Below are positions 57,401 through 63,400 of a DNA stretch of 64,000 nucleotides, piece by piece. Each line of letters opens with the position of its first letter. Within the stretch, counting starts at the first letter, position 1. The notes beneath the pieces were generated by a model. That model was given only the letters and a program-made list of their open reading frames with translations, made no database searches and was not told the DNA's origin. The stretch comes from Polynucleobacter sp. MWH-CaK5 (GTDB lineage: Bacteria > Pseudomonadota > Gammaproteobacteria > Burkholderiales > Burkholderiaceae). Position numbers and translations under genes: made by a program. Location: assembly GCF_018687615.1 (NCBI RefSeq), contig NZ_CP061299.1, positions 851,009 to 915,008 of the forward strand, in the 5' to 3' direction.

Positions 57401-60400
57401 ATCCTTGTGAGGCAGCTCCAGCTCCGCCTAAGACATCTGCACCTGCACCACCGCCAGAGGCACCAGCCAAACCTGCATTCATGGCTCGGCCACCACCACC
57501 ACCACCGCTGGCAGTTACACCATTAAATACTGTTGATTGACCATTACCACCATTTGAACCGCTATTTGAAGGAGCACCAGCTGTTCCGCCAGCACCAATG
57601 GTTACAACATATGAAGATGAGGCAAGATCTGTCGCTTGATAGACTACACCACCTGCACCACCACCGCCAGATGAACCGCCGCCACCGCCGCCCACAATCA
57701 GGTATTCCGCGGCATTATCAAAATTGATCGTCACGGTTCCACCAAGAACCATATTGTTGGCAATTTGCGTAACAGAGCGACCCAGGACTAAGGTTGCATC
57801 CGCTGATATGGTTAAGGCACCGCTACCAGCAGAGGTGTTGTTGTATAAGCCAAGCGTACCGGTTGACAAGGTCGTACCGCCACTATGGGTATTGGCTGCA
57901 ACAAGGTTGAGACGACCGGCACCTAACTTGGTCAATGTGCCACTACTACTCAATGCGCTTAGGAAATTGATTGTCTGACTATTGGTATCAATGCTGTATG
58001 CCTGACTAGCGGTCGAGCTAAAACGCCCAGAATAATCCGTTGTGTTGTCCGCAGTGTATTGCAGCGTGCCGCCACCAAAGCTGATCGTGCCAGATGAGCC
58101 AATGGCATTTGCTGAATTTAATCTTAAGGTACCGGCATTGATATTGGTGCCGCCGGTGTACGAATTATTACCCTGTAGTGTCAAGGTACCAGCACCTAAC
58201 TTCGTTAAAGCACCACCGCTACTGCTCAAGTTAGAAGCTAATGTGACATCTCTGCTATTGGTGTCAATTCGGTAGGCCTGATTGGAGGCATTACTAAAAC
58301 GAGCTGAATTATCTGCTGTGTTGTTCGCGGTGTATTGCAGCGTGCCGCCACCAAAGCTAATCGTGCCAGATGAGCCAATCGCATTTGCTGAGTCTAGCCT
58401 TACGGTACCAGCATTGATGTTGGTGCCGCCACTATATGAATTGTTGCCCGAGAGTGTCAGCACATTGCTGCCTGCCTGGGTTAGGCTACCCGATCCAGAG
58501 ATGGCATTTGCAACAGAGAGGTTATCGGTTCGGTTGAATATCAGAGAGCCGTTATTAGTAACTGAATTGGTGCCTAAAGTACCCGTTGTTCCGCCATCAC
58601 CGATCTGCAAAGTACCGGCACTGATAGTTGTGAGTCCAGAGTAGCTGTTATTAGCTGATAGAGTCGCTGTCGATGTTTGCTGCTTTGTGAGAGTACCCGT
58701 TCCACTGATTACATTGGCAATAGAGAAAGCATTTGTACGGTCAAGAATCAACGCACTATTGTTCGTCACCGTGCCCGAACCTAGGGAGCCAGTATTGGTT
58801 GCATTACCCACCTTCAAGGTACCAGCGGTAATTGTTGTATTGACATAGGTATTCGTGCCAGTCAATGAAACCGTCCTGCCCGTTGCATTAAGGGTTATCG
58901 AGCCAGTACCGCTGATATCACCACTCAATACGGCAGAAGTATTCAGCGTCAATGTGCCGCTGGAATTAAATCTATGTATAGCATATCCAGTTGCTGAACC
59001 AGAACCATCAGTGACGGAACCTCCTGCATTTGAACCGTTAGATGATCCCAAATAGCGAACGATGACAACACCGGAACCGCCCGCGCCGCCGGCCCAGTTT
59101 GATGTACTGTGTCCACCTGCACCGCCGCCACCACCAGTATTAGCTGTAGCATTCGTACCATTTGTGGCTTTACCGCCCGCCCCACCGCCACCGTTACCAC
59201 CATTACCAGCAGTACCTGTAGAGTTATTGCTCAGCCCGCCACCGCCACCGCCGCCATAAAAAACTTGGGAGCCAGAGATACTTGATGGTAATCCAGTGCC
59301 ACCGTTACCACCCGACGCATTGGTTGTTGTTGTTCGAGTTGCATTTGAACCAGCTGTACCGGCACCACCACCCCCACCACCAGCCCAGCCACCATCACAG
59401 CCGTTACAACTTACACCAGTTCCGCCTGCATTTCCCTGACCGGTAGTACCTGCAAATCCAGCAGAATAATCTGAACTTGTACCACCACCAGAACCACCTG
59501 ATGTTGCATCACCAAACCAACCACCACCACTTCCACCACCTTCAGCAGCTGTGCTGAGGAATGATAATGAACTGTTACCGCCTTTTGTTGGAGCAACAGA
59601 GGCTGTGGCGCCACTACCACCATCACCAACCACCACCGTTACGCTTGCGGCATCGACATCTGAGTTTCCAGTAAGCACGCCACCCGCACCACCACCGCCG
59701 CCATGCCGTGAACCGCCACCACCACCGCCTGCAACTATTAAATATTCCACGGCATTATCAAAATTGATCGTCACGGTCCCGCTGAGAACCATATTGTTGG
59801 CAATTTGCGTAACAGAGCGACCCAGGACTAAGGTTGCATCCGCTGATATGGTTAAGGCACCGCTACCAGCAGAGGTGTTGTTGTATAAGCCAAGCGTACC
59901 GGTTGACAAGGTCGTACCGCCGCTATGGGTATTGGCAGCAACAAGATTGAGACGACCGGCACCTAACTTGGTCAATGTTCCACTACTACTACTCAATGCG
60001 CTTAGGAAATTGATTGTCTGACCATTCGTATCAATGCTGTATGCCTGATTAGCCGTCGAGCTAAAACGTCCAGAGTAATCGGTTGTGTTGTTACCGGTGT
60101 ATTGAAGGGTACCGCCACCAAAGCTGATCGTGCCAGACGAGCCAATGGCATTTGCTGAGTTTAATCTTAAGGTACCGGCATTGATATTGGTGCCTCCGGT
60201 GTACGAATTATTACCCTGTAGTGTCAAGGTACCAGTACCCAACTTCGTTAAAGCACCACCGCTACTGCTCAAGTTAGAAGCTAATGTGACATCTCTGCTA
60301 TTGGTGTCAATTAGGTAGGCCTGACTGGAGGCATTACTAAAACGAGCTGAATTATCTGCTGTGTTGTTCGCGGTGTATTGCAGCGTGCCGCCACCAAAGC

Positions 60401-63400
60401 TAATCGTGCCAGATGAGCCAATCGCATTTGCAGAATCAAGGCTTACGGTACCAGCATTAATGTTGGTGCCGCCGCTATATGAATTATTGCCAGATAAGGT
60501 CAGGGTATTAGTTCCTACCTTAGTCAATGCAAAACCACCAGATATTGCTTCGCTCAATGTGATGTTGCCAGTTCCGCCAATACTGCTTGCAGTGTTGAGT
60601 GTTATCAAGCCAGCATAAGATGCAGCACTTCCTGTACCCTCTGCACTATTAATCAACGCCCCCGCAGTACTGAGGCCGGTTCCATTTAGCGTTAATGCTT
60701 CGGCATTGACAATTGTTTGACCGTTGAGATCTAAAACTGCGCCATCGGATACTGTTGTACCAGCCGCTGCTGTACCGAGGGCAGTAGCGTTAGCTAAACG
60801 CAAAGTACCGGCACTGACTGTAGTTGTACCCGTATATGAATTAGCACCCGACAGTATTAAAACGCCATTACCTAATTTAGTTAAGACACCACCATTGCTA
60901 CTTAAGGCAGTTGCCAATGTAATGGTTTGGCCGTTTGTATCGATGCGATAGGCTTGATTATTGGCAGTACTAAAACGAGCAGAGTAGTCTGTTGTATTAC
61001 TAGCAGAGTGCTGTAGCGTTCCGCCACCAAAATTGATCGTACCAGCAGTACCAATCGCACCAGCAGAGCCAAGATTCAGAGTTCCTGCTGATAGCGAAGT
61101 GCCACCGCTGTAGGTGTTAGTGTTCGATAGAACCAGAATGCCAGTGCCTGTTTTGGTAAGGGCATTTGTACCTGAAACAACTCCTGAAAGTGTCAGTTGG
61201 GAGCCAGCAACGCTTACGGTGCTGTTGGCGTCTAAAGCAACTGTGCCGCCAAGGCTAGATGTGCCGGTAGAGGTAGCTAAGGTTCCTCCATTCAGAGTAA
61301 TTGCTTCTGCGCCCACTGCCACATTACGAATATCCAGCGTTGCACCACTTGCTACCGTAACGCCACTGGCAGTTGTACCAAGACCGGAGATATGGCTGAT
61401 GGCAAGGGTTCCATCGCTAATTGTTGTAGCACCGGTGTAGGTATTATTGCCCGAGAGAATCCATGTGCCAGCATCTACTTTAGTGACTGAACCAGTCGAA
61501 GTACCAATGATGGATGTGATTGAACCACCCTGCGCACCACCCAAGGTCAAATCATAAGCACCTGTGATCGTGCCAGCATTGCTTAAAGCAATCGTGCCGG
61601 TTTCACCAACAATCAAAGTGTCATCAGCTAATGTGAGCAAACCACCAAAAGTAGCAGCACTTGATGAAGTGTTGATCAGTGCACCGCCCGAGCTGATACC
61701 TGTGCCTGAGATGGTTAAGGCTTCAGCATTGCTGACGTTTTGACCATTTAGATCAAGCACAGCGCCCAAAGCAACAGTCGTACCAGCTGCAGCAGTACCT
61801 AATGCTGTGGCATTGCCTAACTTAAGAGTACCAGCAGAAACAGTGGTTGTACCTGCATAGGAGTTGGCGCCAGAAAGAGTCAAATGTCCTGCCCCAGACT
61901 TGATTAAATTACCAGAACCAGAAATAGCTCCGCTAATTAAACTATCGTTTGCAGTCGTAGAGACATCTAAATTGTTAGATGACAGATTTGTGGTGCCAGT
62001 GATACTTACTTTGTTTGCTGTAAGTTTCACGTTTGGACTTGGCGAACCTACAAAAAGGTTAGCCAAAGATGATGTAGTCGAAACATCATCAATTGCAAGC
62101 GAACCACCCACTCCCTTTGCGCCATTAGAATCGTAGGATCCGGCGACAAATACAAATTTGTAATCTGCAGGAGATATGCCTGTAGGTAGTGTAAATGTTG
62201 CAGTAGTCCATGTAGATCCTGCATCTGTGGTTGCCCCCGTACTATTGAGAATAGTTCTTGTTGTTCCATTCGCAACGTTTAACAAATAACCAAAAGCGTC
62301 ATAAGCATCACCTCCTGCAATAGCCTGCCAACGGAATGACACCGTATCTCCAGCCGACAAGCTTACCGTTCCATCACTGATAAGATAAGGACCACGAACA
62401 GTACAGTAGCCTTGCGCACAGTTACCTGAACCCGTACTCATTTGAATAGAACCACTGACAATCGATGTTGCTCTATTAGTTGCTGCAAATGAGCCAACGT
62501 AAGTGGTGGTATTGGTATTGGTATTTGATCGCAATGAAGTTGGATCAGTGGGACTTGTAAATCCTCCAATTTGGGTTGTTCCTAGGTATACGCTTGTATT
62601 AGAGTATGACCAGTTTCCAAATCCGCCAGAGAAGTCTCCATTAACAAACTGCGCGACACCTGCTACACCAATAAATAAATTATTGTTATAGATCTGGTTT
62701 CCTGTAGTAATAATATTTGCATTCAGATAGCTTGCACCTGAGGCACCAACAGTGATTGAAGACAGCGGAGTAGTTGCACCAACATCAGCATTAAAGATCA
62801 ACATACCAGCGCTACCAATGTTTGCTGAAAAATTAAAAGCTCCGTCGACTTTATCTTTAAATGAAATGCTCTCACCGGTAGATAGGGTCATATCAGAAAT
62901 CAACGTTACCAAACCGCCATATACCTGAAGACCACTGGTTGTAATGCTATTGCCAATAGTTGATGCGCCGCTGATATTCAGAATAGATGTTCCAGCACTT
63001 CTAATAATGCTATTTCCACTGGCCATCGTTAACGTTGCAATTGTTTGCGTCGCCTGAAGATCCCAAATAGCATTGTTGGTCATCACCACGTTAGAAGCAG
63101 ATGATAAATTCCCGGTCACTACCAAAGTGCCGCCTGCAATATTGGTATTACCCGTATAAGTGTTAAGTCCTGTTAGGGTTACAGTGCCTGCACCAGATTT
63201 AGATAAAGCCACTGAAGCACCACCAGCTAAAACTGCTGAGATTGAATGATCAGTCCCGCTTGATGGATTTAATGTGTAACCCGAACCTGTTAATGTATTA
63301 CCTGCCGCGCCAACAGTAATAGAGCCAGATGTCAAAGTAACTGCTCCAACTGTTTCAGTTAAATCATTTAAGGTCAAAGTACCACCATTAACTGTAACGG

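Noticed and set aside
57040..59740. CCGCCGCCACC-type microsatellites
   Set aside because: They are glycine codons of the two glycine-rich modules, read on the minus strand, and vary in codon choice like ordinary coding sequence.
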